This document shows positions 9,330 through 19,124 of a stretch of DNA of 27,814 bases, one piece after another; within the stretch, counting starts at the first letter, position 1, and the number at the start of each line of letters is the position of its first letter. Location: the NCBI RefSeq assembly GCF_000006405.1, contig NW_003204833.1, forward strand, positions 144,487 to 172,300, in the 5' to 3' direction. Origin of the DNA: Perkinsus marinus ATCC 50983 (taxonomy: Eukaryota > Perkinsozoa > Perkinsida > Perkinsidae). A program made the position numbers and the translations under genes. A model generated the notes under the pieces. That model was not told the DNA's origin, did not search any database, and saw only the letters and a program-made list of their open reading frames with translations.

Positions 9330-10728
9330 ATGGCCTCGCATCGCGTGATCAAATCCCTATCGGACCCCCTGGTGGCAGAGCTACTAGGATTAGCGAATGA
9401 GAGTGCTCGGAGGGTGGAGAGTAAACTGTGTGTGGTATCGGGCAAGAAGCTGCTCAACGAGTTGGCGGAAAAGTACTCACTGAACATGCTAGAGATCTAT
9501 GCTACTCTTGTTGTCGTGCTGCTGAAGTTACTCCTTTAAAGAGATAGTCTCCGATCGGCCGCTTCCCCCCATGTGTTCTTTGCGATATGAATCACATCAT
9601 GTGGTATCGGACAAGATACTCAGGAGGTAAGTCTATGTTGTTTTTGAAGCCCTGACATAAAAGCTGTGCATATGGGAGGTTGAAAATGTACTGCATTGTG
9701 AAAGTGCTAACTCTCACTCATGCTCATCGAATCACTGTGGATGCTGCTGCTGCTGACAAGGTGTTATTCAGAAGTTAGAAAAGTTTTAATTCCCGATACC
9801 ATATTTTCAATGAAAATACTATCCATCTCTCGAGAGGAAGTCTTTAAAATGGCTTGAAATCCACGAGAAGTCGATTTGGAGTTGTTGGGAACACCGTGTC
9901 AAATGATGATTAATATTACTATCGTATTTTCCGCTCTATACGAGCTCGCCCTCAGAGTCGCCAATATGCGATCCTATCAACACAACATGTTGGGGACTAT
10001 ACGCATGCCTCAACCATTGGAGAAACCTCCTGATACTACCAAACTATTGCTGGTGAGAAGCAGCTCTGCAGGCTGACCATGTGACGGGCTGTTGGCTTGG
10101 TGTAGATATTAGATGGTGTTATCGATGCGGGTCAGCTCGGAACGATATTGCGTTCCGCGTTCGCGTTGAAGTGGCATTCAATATGGTTCCTGCCAAGAAC
10201 GAATGCTGATCCGTTTGATCACAAAGCCATAAGGAGCAGTCAGGTGAGGCCAGCAAGAAACTGATTGTACCACTAATGAGGGCTTGGTTAGGGCGCATTG
10301 TGGAACATGCCTTTCTCCTATGGTAAACTTGATCGGCTCGAGAGGTCGGTCATCACCATCAGCGTGTTATGGGGATTTCCATACTAGGTTTATCGAGGAG
10401 AGCTCGCTCTTCCCCGCAGTACTTGATACTAAAGGGCCGCTTATTGGTGGCGATGGAGACATTTTCACGACTAATTCACCGAGCACAAACGGCATAGCCT
10501 TGCTGATCAGAGGGCCGCATGCAGGGCTTGCGACGCCCCCTAGTGAGCAGCACCTCGACAGTCGTGTGTGAAAGGCGACTTGTGGCTTTAGAGTCGTTCA
10601 ATCGTGTGCGTCTAAGCGACGCAGGCGGACGAATGAACTTGACCGAGGCTGATCTGGGTATGGTCGCGAGTGTTGCTCTACATGAGATCAAGAACAACTA
10701 CTTCCAACATGTCTCTGCATCACCGTAA
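9330..10728 (+). CDS. SpoU/TrmH-family RNA 2'-O-ribose methyltransferase
   Basis: Six exons join in phase to 298 residues: 9330-9509, 9544-9626, 9956-10052, 10106-10243, 10281-10567, 10617-10728. Introns are 34, 329, 53, 37 and 49 nt. The N-terminus (HRVIKSLSDPLVAELLGLA, then CVVSGKKLLNELAEKYSLN) fits the SpoU substrate-binding domain, followed by VVSDKILRRVANM. Motif 1 is LDGVIDAGQLGTILRSA, with the conserved Arg kept but the usual DPxN replaced by DAGQ. Motif 2 is degenerate (GIALLIRGPHAGL, lacking the usual Glu). Motif 3 is DAGGRMNLTEADLGMVASVA, ending with helix HEI. The SPOUT fold is a trefoil knot binding S-adenosylmethionine; relatives methylate ribose 2'-OH in rRNA or tRNA, and the organisation resembles organellar MRM-type enzymes. 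I see no clear targeting peptide. Altered motifs leave activity in doubt. Confidence 0.8.
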
Positions 10729-11377
10729 GCCGCTGAACAGGCGTCTACATGAGGAATACCGGGATTCAGTTTCGTTGCTTCCCCCGAGGCCCCACGGGAG
10801 GGATCTAAATACGCCCATCACTTCGATGCTCGAGGGAGGGCCAGGAGCCGGCGAGTTCTCGAGAGGCAGCAGGCTGCTCGGCGGACCGACCGTTTCCGAA
10901 CAGGAAAGACGACCTAATATGTTTCTGGTGAAGCTCTCCTCGCTGCTTTTCGTGGTGAAGGATGGGATGTGTGGTGGTGGTAGTAGTGTTGGTCGTTATC
11001 CTCATCATGATGAGTGGTATGACAATTCTGCTAAAACTGCGCTGTTATTCAAAGCAAGCCCGGTTCTATAGAGGCTCGCGCTCGTCGAATGAGCCACGTG
11101 CATCGCAGTAGCGACGATTCACCATGTCTACTATCGGAATAGTCGGTCACAAGCCTCCGCTAAGGTTAGAAGGATAGAGGGAGATATTTAAGGTAGTGAT
11201 GGTTGCATAGACTTACCGCGCGCCTCAATATTATTCTCACACTATACTCGGTGCCGTCTTCTTTTTCTCATTTCAGGTCATAAAGGCCGAGGTTGGAAGT
11301 ACCTGTCGGACTCCGGCTCGACAGCTCAATGATCGAGTGCTCGAGCTCAGAGGGGGTCATAAAAATATAATCAGGGC
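10729..11377. other. Intergenic stretch, possible upstream exons
   Basis: A plus-strand ORF reaches to 11071 but is mostly the shifted frame of the methyltransferase end. A plausible acceptor (TTTCAG) at 11272-11277 precedes the TBP-like gene, so an untranslated or unseen first exon may lie here. Nothing else is recognised. Confidence 0.3.
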
Positions 11378-13043
11378 ATGGCTGGCCGGGGGGAGGGCAG
11401 AATGATGGTGCCCTATCCTATGGGGATGACCGTGAGATGAATACCTCCTCTGGCCTCCATCTACGTTCTGCTTGTTAGACGGCTGGGATGCCTCGACCAG
11501 GAGGGATACCGTTGGGAATGCCGCCACCCTTTATGGCACGTCGAGGTGGACGATTGGTTGTCCAGGATGAGCAACACTACTGGGTTCAGGGGTGGAGCAG
11601 CAGCAGCAGCAGCCGCAAGATTCTGCTGCCTCTGAGATTGAGGTAGCTATGGCGGCGGTCATTGAAACTAAGCTGGGCACGATTGACCTCACTGAAGATA
11701 CTACAACAGGTCGCCAAACGTCAAGATAAGGTGAGGCCGCCGGCCTATGAGCCTTGTAACAGAACCGCCGAGATAAGATGATAACGTTTAGTGTTTGGGC
11801 GCCACCGACTCCTGCGAATCCACAAGCTGTTGCTGGATATGTCGCCCTATGCAAGGCGACTGGTAGAATCTACATCTGCAGCTGTGAGTACCTGCATGCC
11901 ACTATTGAGTGGATATGGACCGGGCTCTGGTCGTCGATCTGGATGTGCATCTGATCTGTTTGTTTTTCAGCTTTGAAAGATTTGGCCAACAAGTTTGCAA
12001 TGAACGTTAATAATCTCGAATGCCGGCTTTTGAGGTGCCTTTTCTGACGGCCGCCCTTGAACGATGTGCACTCGGCATCTGATGGCAACGACTGCGCAGC
12101 GTTATCTCATAGCAGCACATGCCAACCAAGGGGGTCTATAGAGTCGTCAACTTGGTCGCTGTAGCGAGGTTTCCGGATGATGTAGACGCCGTAGGGGTGA
12201 GGAGGATGCCCCAGCTGGCATATTACATTCTGTTTCAGGGCTGAGGACAAGATACTCGACCAAGAGAATTGTGCGCGGATCGCCTTCGATCCATCATTAG
12301 GGACTTCAGGAACCTCTGTGGCAATGACTATCGACACGAGGTCCCGCCTGGTAGGCTGTCTGATCCCACTTTTTCAAAGCGCTCCTCTTCACAGTTGCTG
12401 CGGCTCCATTAGAGCAACCAGCAACGGTCCCTCAGTCCCCTAGCGGTGGGAGCGGCTCTCCGTCTAGCAAGCGACCACGGCCGGAAGACGGTGGTCTCGA
12501 TGAACCTGAATTGCATGTGCTCATGTTTACTATGAAGAAGCGTATGCTAGTGAAGAGGCAAATGTCGGCAGTTGTATGTTTCAGGTCCCCGTGTGGATAG
12601 TGCAGCCAGCAGATTGAGTGATGGGCTTGGGAATGAGTCATTCCGAAGTCCACTCAATCCGTCATCCCGAATAACGGTATGTGACAAAGATTTTTTCCTG
12701 ATATTATGTTCTGTTGAAGGAACGCAACGGCCAACAGTGGAGCCTCGACGACCCGAAATTTACACATTAGTTTTTCCAAGTGGACAGGTGAGTTCGTGAC
12801 AGTACTTCTCGATGTCGTTACCCTTTGTGTGTAATTTGATTTCAGGTTGTCATCCATGGTCGAACCAGTGGGTCGATTGAATTCGAAGAAGTCATCACTG
12901 GTGACTCATCAGGAAGCATTGGCGTGATCGAATACGTCCTTTATTGGTGCAGTAAACATTCAAGTCTACTCCTGCAATATCACCATCTGAGGGGAAAGAT
13001 TCATCCCCAGATATTTGACGTTCGTATATATGATTGCGTTTAA
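11378..13043 (+). CDS. Divergent TATA-binding-protein-like factor, tentative
   Basis: Eleven exons can be joined in phase: 11378-11431, 11479-11545, 11590-11709, 11773-11883, 11971-12005, 12116-12196, 12246-12357, 12395-12541, 12585-12680, 12738-12787, 12846-13043, about 355 residues. The start is Met/Pro/Gly-rich (MVPYPMGMT, GMPRPGGIPLGMPPPF), then a five-Gln run. YVALCKATGRIYICSSLKDL and ANKFAMN resemble the TBP repeat strand-helix LIFSSGKMVCTGAKS with its following helix. VYRVVNLVAVARFPDDVDAV resembles the start of a second repeat, and PEIYTLVFPSGQVVIHGRTS resembles IVLLIFVSGKVVLTGAK. Between them is an insert with SPSSKRPRPEDG, a likely nuclear signal. TBP relatives bind promoter DNA as a saddle; dinoflagellates use TBP-like factors. 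The exon 5/6 and 9/10 junctions are the least secure. It could be an unrelated lineage-specific nuclear protein. Confidence 0.42.
11595..11614 (+). repeat. Short CAG run (polyglutamine)
   Basis: CAG repeats that read as five to six glutamines in the third exon of the TBP-like gene. PolyQ near the N-terminus also occurs in animal TBP, which fits but does not prove the call. Confidence 0.7.
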
Positions 13044-13683
13044 GTAAGGATAGGAAGATTCGAAATTCACAGAGAGTTCATGAAGCACTGTTTGAAAACT
13101 TCCACAACGAGGCCAGTTCGATCTTGTTATTGCAAAGCGACGCCACACGGGCTCTGATAGCTCCGCTCGACCACCACTCAACTTTTTACGTCTCGCTTGG
13201 TCAACGATACGTCTCATTGTTTTAATGGTGCGAGGCTGTGATGTGTCAAATTGTCCCGCCACTTCTACTGAGGACTATAGCGGTAGCGAGTGAGTCTGAT
13301 ACGAACTGCTCCACGTTCCTGCTTGTGTTGTTACTCATTCTCATGAGCTTCGTATCTTGCTGGCCTAGCCTAATAGTGAGGGAATGTACATTCGGACGTA
13401 CATGGTTTTGGCAGGCCTCACAGAAGAGAATGTAGAACTTCGTCGAAATCTAAGGAAATGGCGATCGAACTTAGGATGCAGCTTATAATTCCACACAATC
13501 AGAGTGAATGAGAATCTCCACAACCAGAGATTGCTCTCGTTGGAGTATCCAGTCGAGAAAATATCACAAGTTTTATTTGCCTTGTCTGTGTAACAAGCCT
13601 AGTCAATGCGGTTGGTTTGTGCTACTCTATGCTTCTTGGGGATTGGTAATCGTGAGAACTTCCATAACCCAATACTAGTACGA
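13044..13683. other. Stretch up to the assembly gap; one unplaced coding-like piece
   Basis: A plus-strand frame at 13052-13225 (KIRNSQRVHEALFENFHNEA, then SSILLLQSDATRALIAPLD) looks protein-like and begins just after the TAA of the TBP-like gene, beside a GTAAGG. It could be an alternative last exon of that gene or part of another. A second frame at 13238-13435 is hydrophobic and unrecognised. Confidence 0.3.
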
Positions 13684-13783
13684 NNNNNNNNNNNNNNNNN
13701 NNNNNNNNNNNNNNNNNNNNNNNNNNNNNNNNNNNNNNNNNNNNNNNNNNNNNNNNNNNNNNNNNNNNNNNNNNNNNNNNNNN
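13684..13783. other. Assembly gap of exactly 100 N
   Basis: One hundred N in a row is a conventional scaffold placeholder, so the true distance between its flanks is unknown. Frames drawn across it are meaningless. Confidence 0.99.
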
Positions 13784-13962
13784 AAGGAGCGCCAGCAAGG
13801 GAACGCTCCCCTGATTGCTTTGCTGAATCGCAGAAATGATGGGGAAGGTGTGATCGCTCCGCCCCATGACTTAACAAAATATTTACAGGCTTCAAACTAC
13901 AGCACTGAAAGTAATAAAGCGCAGCAGGTTATATCATGCAATGCATGACATGCATTGCGAGG

Positions 13963-14484
13963 CTAGTTCCGTGAGTGTATCAGAGGCTCTCTATCTGTTA
14001 CGTCGTGGCTGCTTCCTCGTGTTTCCGTCTTATGTATTTCCTCAGCTTTGTGCTTCTCACCACTCATGCTCCTTATCCGCTTCTTCAGCTCATATAGTGG
14101 CGGATCCGGGATATCCCCGTTCTCCAATGCAACGCTCTTGGGCCTCGCATAAAGCGATGTTTCTGTTCCTCGACTGTAATCAGTGCTGTTGTTGAATACA
14201 AAAGCTCCTTCCACGCGAAACTGATCTTGGTCACGATACTCCTGCGATGAGTCGATCGTTAAAGCCGGCAGCACTTTAAGAAGATTGCTTTTGAGTTTCT
14301 CGCCAACTCCACCACACCAGTTACCGCAACTTCTTCGCCTCGTCGACTCCGAGGCCTGCGGCTTCAGCTCTTCCTCAGGTGTATTCGGCAAGGGCTCTTC
14401 TTCGGGAATCATACCAAGCCTGAAAGACACAACGTACGAGAGCCCACAACCCTGCCACTCACTGTGTTGGATGCTGGTGTCCAT
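13963..14484 (-). CDS. Hypothetical hydrophilic protein
   Basis: An uninterrupted frame of 173 codons from the ATG at 14484 to a TAG at 13963. I do not recognise it. It is rich in Glu, Ser, Arg and Lys, with no signal peptide or membrane segment: examples are MIPEEEPLPNTPEEELKPQA near residue 26 and YELKKRIRSMSGEKHKAEEI near residue 130. Two Cys close together (SCGNWCGG) are not enough for a metal site. In a genome where most exons are short, an ORF of this length without introns suggests a real terminal exon. It may be the C-terminal cytoplasmic tail of a larger protein whose upstream exons I could not find. Confidence 0.35.
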   Translation of the reverse strand: MDTSIQHSEWQGCGLSYVVSFRLGMIPEEEPLPNTPEEELKPQASESTRRRSCGNWCGGVGEKLKSNLLKVLPALTIDSSQEYRDQDQFRVEGAFVFNNSTDYSRGTETSLYARPKSVALENGDIPDPPLYELKKRIRSMSGEKHKAEEIHKTETRGSSHDVTDREPLIHSRN

Positions 14485-15933
14485 CCTCAAACTGCGCTCG
14501 ACCCGCCTTGCTCATTTAAAAGTGATGATGGAAATTATGGATTCTGAGAAACACAAGCACTAGGGTTCGATCCCGGGCCCTCATGACTGTGAAACATGAC
14601 GCACAACAACTATTACAAGCAATCAGGTGAAACACGTGAATACTCACAATACAGTTACATAAGATGATGGTGGCGATGGTAAAAGAACGTGATCTTCTTG
14701 CAGAACAAGAGATTCCGCAGGGGGGGGCAGCGATGAAAAGTCATCGCAGCGATACTGATATCATCTCCTTAGAGGTGCCCAGCTTACACGACTGCGCTCG
14801 TATCAGGTCGATCTGTCAGGTATTCCACTCCCGGGACGATTGCCGCATCCCTCTCTTGCGTCTTCATCCCCAGCTGACAAATTCCAACCGTCGGATAGGC
14901 TCATTTATGCGGCATAGTTCATCCATCAGAAATTATGGCGCATTGACTCTGCTCTCGAGCTAACTTCCCCATAGGGAAAAATGATACGAAAAATCCTCCG
15001 CGGCGCGCAACAATAACCAACCACAGTTGCATTCCAGAAAGGTTACGCCTCATTGAGGGAAAATATAGTATAATATTTTAAATATTCTTCTTGAAAAGAT
15101 CTACGACTGGAACTCTGACGAGTTCACAGTCGTAGAGCATTTAACATGCTGCACGTTCAGTTCGTCGACATATCTCACGACTCTACACCATTTCAAGAAC
15201 TAGTTAGTAAAAACCAAGACAAAATTAATATATTCCAGAACAAATTAGTAAAAGCCCAGAAAAATTTCGTGAGCTGGACAAGTGGAACTGAAAACCCATT
15301 GACTTCGCCGCATAGTACAGTGCACAGTCTGCGCGCTCACCCAAGGGAGAAACTGCTAGCAGATGCGTGTCCAGAGTCTACCAATGATCGGCAACACAAG
15401 ACAACAGTAGCTTCCAGTGAAACCCGATGGTCACATCCTGTGAGAGAAGGACGACATAAAAGCTACGCTTCTGATCACAACTACTGCTGATGCTCTACGA
15501 ATAAACGACATCCAATCACGAGGGCTCTCAGATGATAGACCCGCAGCTTCTCCAACAGGATTGGACCTGCAAGCCAATACACTAGATCCAAGGGATCGAA
15601 GACTCCTTAGGGGTTTCCCCAAATAGTGAGTGAATTTTCCCGCAAGTTCTTAATGCGATGCCCGACTCGCTCTGACATTTTTGGTGACAACAAGCGTGCA
15701 CGTGTCAAAGGATGATGTTCTATCTTAATATTAAGGTAATATCTTCATATCATGTATAATATATATCTAAGGCTACTAATTGAAAAAATAATAATGAGGA
15801 TATATAACCATTATAAAGTTAAGTCTACTAAAGTACCGCATCGCCGACCGAAACACGTGTGTCCAACCAACGGCTCTCCGAGGAGTTGGCATCCCATGAA
15901 AGCTCAGTAATATTACGATCGAGCTGCGCTTAG
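14485..15933. other. Gene-poor stretch
   Basis: No gene is supported. A 114-codon plus-strand ORF (15146-15490) is Ser/Thr/Lys-rich and unrecognised. A B-box-like GGGTTCGATCCC at 14563-14574 stands alone. A hairpin lies at 15101-15135, and an AT-rich patch at 15720-15800 follows. The right end borders the 3' end of eIF4E. Confidence 0.4.
15101..15135. repeat. Inverted repeat, 15-bp arms
   Basis: CTACGACTGGAACTC (15101-15115) pairs with GAGTTCACAGTCGTAG (15120-15135) around TGAC with one bulge. It sits in a gene-poor stretch next to an AT-rich palindrome (AATATTTTAAATATT) a few bases upstream. Confidence 0.65.
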
Positions 15934-17350
15934 TTAAACTCGCCTCGAGATCTCGCTGAATTCATTATTTGCTTCCGAGTCTTCGTCCTCTTGTACTGTT
16001 TCCTCGTGTTGATGGAATCCTATGTAAACATCGTGGAAATCTTCTTGCATACAACCATCAAGGCTCACCTGGACGTTCTGCTGCATCGCCGTATCATCAT
16101 GAGGACGCAAGTCCAAACGGTATCCAGGGAAAATGGGAGGAGCTGGGTCCGAGAAAAAGACAACAACACTCCACGAATTTGATTCCCAAGAGAAGAACGA
16201 GCCCAGTAAGTACCCGGAACTACCATCTGATGAAAAGTCCACGACTGCATTCTGATCCAACCGTTGTCGCATAACCATCTCCATAGACTCTCGAAGTCTT
16301 CTCACCTTATCCTTATCAATATCACGGAACCACACCTGAGTGATAGTAATAGCTCCATCTTTACTACTCACTTACCTCTGCTCGGAGATGGCCGCTAGCG
16401 TTACTTCGAGAAGAGCCCCCTCTCACATTACCACGCTTAACCTTATCAACTAGCCTCAGGCCAGTGACGAAATCCTTTGGCTCTAAAGTGTTGCCTACGA
16501 CAGCGAGGACCTGCGGACAAAACATAAAGACAATTATTGAACTCTCCAGCATATCCTACAAGGTTATTCCAGATTTCGTCCATAAGTGCGAGGCCAGCAT
16601 TGACCTGTGTGACAGGGTTGGAAGCTTCAAAGTCGAAGGACGCCTTGGACTTGAAAGCAGCTGCCTGCATCGTGAATTGGAAGTGGCCCCCCTTGGCGTT
16701 GGCCGGATCCTCCCATTCGGGCTTGACACCGTCCAGGAAGAGCATGAGAGCCCCTAGAGAATGAGTCGGCGTCTTGGACATCTCGCCGTTCTCCAACATG
16801 TCGTATCTAGGACAAGTTCAGAAGAAGAAGAAAATAGAGCCTGCTTACCTGACGATTCTGAGGTTGTCTCCGATAACAGCGCTTGGCTGTGGGAGGAAAT
16901 TGTAGTACTTCCAAAAGTCTTGCACAGTTGAGATCTCAGCAACTCGATTAGTGAGCTCGCCAAAGTTCGATATCCCACGAGCAGCTGCTACTGCCACTTC
17001 CGTGAGATCGACTTGCTGCTGCTGCTTGGAGGCATCACCATCACCCTCGGCGTCCTCGGACTTGGGCTCAGGTGTAGCGGCGTTCTGAAATATGGTATGC
17101 GATCGGACATACTTTGTATCTTGTGAAGGCGAAGCTAAGATACGCATATCATTACCTTATGAAGAGTGAGCTGCTCCCACAGCACCCACTTGTCCTTCAG
17201 CGGCAAAGGTTCGTCAATGGGAATAGAGCCGTGCAGTTTGTCGCATGCCTTGACCGCTGCCTCCAGCTCACAATTTGACACCAATCTCTGGTTCAGAGAG
17301 AGCGCTCGAATTTGAGGGTAAGATGCTTCAGCTACGACGGGAGATGACAT
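15934..17350 (-). CDS. EIF4E: Translation initiation factor eIF4E (cap-binding), extended
   Basis: Five exons join in phase to 404 residues: 17350-17156, 17084-16849, 16806-16560, 16510-16376, 16335-15934; introns 71, 42, 49 and 40 nt. Family marks in order: PLKDKWVLWEQLTLHK (first Trp-rich strand), STVQDFWKYYNFL, GVKPEWEDPANAKGGHFQF, LMDEIWNNLVLAVVG, and VWFRDIDKDKVRRLRESMEM. The cap-stacking Trp102/Glu103 pair of human eIF4E is present (Trp175, Glu176). The Trp56 position is Phe106, and the Trp113 position is Phe. A Gln/Asp-rich insert of about 40 residues follows the first strand, a basic Ser/Gly-rich insert precedes the Trp166-like VWF, and an acidic tail (HEETVQEDEDSEANNEFS) ends the protein. 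Usual eIF4E is near 220 residues; alveolate forms are longer. It binds the mRNA 5' cap in the cytoplasm and recruits eIF4G. Confidence 0.9.
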
Positions 17351-17552
17351 CGGAGGCCTTAGAAATGCGAATAGAAAATAATATCTGTGATGAATACCAA
17401 CTGCCATTCCACGAACTAATCTCTCTCTCTCTCGGGCGTTTCGGCCAGGCGACAAACCAACAGCTGAGGGCAAGCTGGGTTGTTTATAAGGTCGACGTAC
17501 TCAGCACAAGGAGACCAGCACTTCGAAGTGATGCCCACGAGCTTGAATGACC

Positions 17553-17653
17553 CTAGCTTGGGCATCATCTGATACAACAGAACCACTGACAACGATCATT
17601 CCACGGGATGTCCTGTTGTCAGGGGGCCCCGAATCAGATGATGCCCGGCTTAG
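17553..17653. repeat. Foldback repeat, about 21-bp arms
   Basis: GGGCATCATCTGAT in the left arm (17553-17573) matches ATCAGATGATGCCC in the right arm (17633-17653) exactly, and the pairing runs outward imperfectly (CTAGCTT against GGCTTAG). A nested pair, TGACAAC at 17587 and GTTGTCA at 17615, continues the stem. It lies about 200 bp upstream of the eIF4E start. A miniature foldback element or a small-RNA precursor are both possible. Confidence 0.7.
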
Positions 17654-18109
17654 TGACGGGCAGCAGCTGCTTAAATGCTACCATCGATGTGGCCCACAGG
17701 GAGTGTGAAGAGCTAATCGCTGTTGAATCATGTTCTAACCTAGAAGATCGTCGCACTGGGGAGACATTCGTGACAGCCACGAGTATCGTGTGATACGCAG
17801 ACACCAGCTACTAATTTCGTCACTGCACCACGAAATTATGAACGCATGTTCAGTCCGTGTTCACTGAAGGCAGAAGCGGTACACCCCTCCACATATTCAT
17901 AGCATATTTGGTTTTTCGACTCGTGCACAGCCACCAGAACGAGTGTCATCTTGCGGCTCAGGTATTTATGCTTTACCTGATATGACCTCCAAGTTTCAGA
18001 AAGCCCTAACTTTCCGTAGTTAGTGAGAAGTCGAAGATTGATAAAAAGATTTCTCCACATATTCTTAGCATACACGTGTTAAAATTGCTCCTCAAAATAC
18101 CAATTTTTA

Positions 18110-18620
18110 CTGGGGGAGTATATCTATAACTCCACGACCTGGTGTGCTTCACGGTGTGAGGAAATATTGTACACAAGTATCTCCTGTAATTTTAGATTCT
18201 TGTGATACTAGTCTCCCCTGCTAGCCTAGCGTATACTTTATGATTACTGTATTGATCCTTAGTTAAGAACCACTTGTTAATAACTCCTGTTGAGTTATCT
18301 AATCCTAACACACGGCTTCGGACGACGGCCGCATCAACTCCAGGCTCATATTGCCAATGCCATCCGTAATAACTTGATCGCTCCCTTCAACCAGTGGCGG
18401 AGCACGGCAATGAAAATGCTGTCTGGTGCATGGACACCAGTGCTTCTATGATCAACTTCAACAAGCAATATGCATGGTTAAGAGGCCACGACTTTAGGGA
18501 ATAGCTCTCTGAAGAGTGCACCTCGGCAATTGCTTGTTCCTTCCAGTACCTACCATGCCCCCTCTACTGCTAACCCAGCTGCCGGTGGCAACACCATCAG
18601 TGCGACAGTATACTTCAACA
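18110..18620 (+). mobile_element. Possible degraded Ty1/copia-type LTR retroelement fragment
   Basis: A short stretch around 18419-18480 reads like the surroundings of a retroviral-type aspartic protease active site (DTSAS in the expected Trp-x-x-Asp-x-Ser-Ala-Ser context). The preceding 200 bp, from about 18110, are AT-rich and could be part of a long terminal repeat, but no second copy is present in the window. It is broken and clearly old; no reverse transcriptase or integrase is visible. The family assignment is weak. Confidence 0.22.
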
Positions 18621-18775
18621 TGTTTCATTGGTGATTGTAGTTTGCTTGCGTGTGGTGAGTATACTATCGTCCACAGCGCTTTATGACCTGAGATACGTGA
18701 AACTCGTGCACTAAAGGGCCGAGCAGAGGGTCCCGTTCACGGGGTCTGCGAGGCCTCCCTGAGGGGAACACTTAC

Positions 18776-18981
18776 CTAATAGGTAAACCTCCAAGGGTGG
18801 TCTTGCGCGAGTCCACGAGCCTCTGTATAGCCTCTTCAGAGGCTACCTTTTTCAGCTTCGAAGCTACCATATGACCCACTCCTGTCATATCAGCACTTCT
18901 TGAGGTTAGCGGGAAAACCGACTGATAGAAAACCGCTGCCAGCAGTATGAGAACAGCGATGAGGAGGAGACGGTTGGTCAT
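18776..18981 (-). CDS. Small membrane-anchored or secreted protein, first exon
   Basis: The ATG at 18981 opens MTNRLLLIAVLILLAAVFYQ, a strong N-terminal hydrophobic segment that could be a signal peptide or a single membrane anchor, followed by a 45-residue soluble part with KLKKVASEEAIQRLVDSRKT. A strong donor (AG then GTAAGTG) at 18775 ends the exon just before an in-frame stop, so a second exon probably exists; an acceptor (CCCTTTAG) near 18714 is in phase but leads into the possible retroelement fragment. I do not recognise a family. It lies 143 bp downstream of the eIF3d stop in the same direction. Confidence 0.4.
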
Positions 18982-19124
18982 AAAGAGTCCATATCATAGA
19001 CCAGAACTAGATGGTGTTCTCGATAGTAAACTTTAACAAAACGAGCCTCGACAATGGAGCCCTCTTGTAGAAACTATTGGACAACGTCAAGCACCACACC
19101 AATTGTATCGGACTCCTCTCAAAG

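Larger units (their letters stand above)
17351..18775. other. Gene-poor stretch upstream of eIF4E
   Basis: The first part should be the eIF4E promoter and leader. A foldback repeat lies at 17553-17653 and a possible retroelement remnant at about 18110-18620. Two short ORFs (17608-17793 plus, 18075-17836 minus) are unrecognised and probably chance. Confidence 0.4.

Noticed and set aside
12966-13262. 98-codon minus-strand ORF
   Set aside because: It is antisense to the last exon of the TBP-like gene, whose spliced frame is better supported.
13599-13895. ORFs on both strands across 13.6-13.9 kb
   Set aside because: They run through the 100-N gap and carry no information.
14563-14574. B-box-like GGGTTCGATCCC
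   Set aside because: It is nearly self-complementary, stands alone, and has no A box upstream on either strand.
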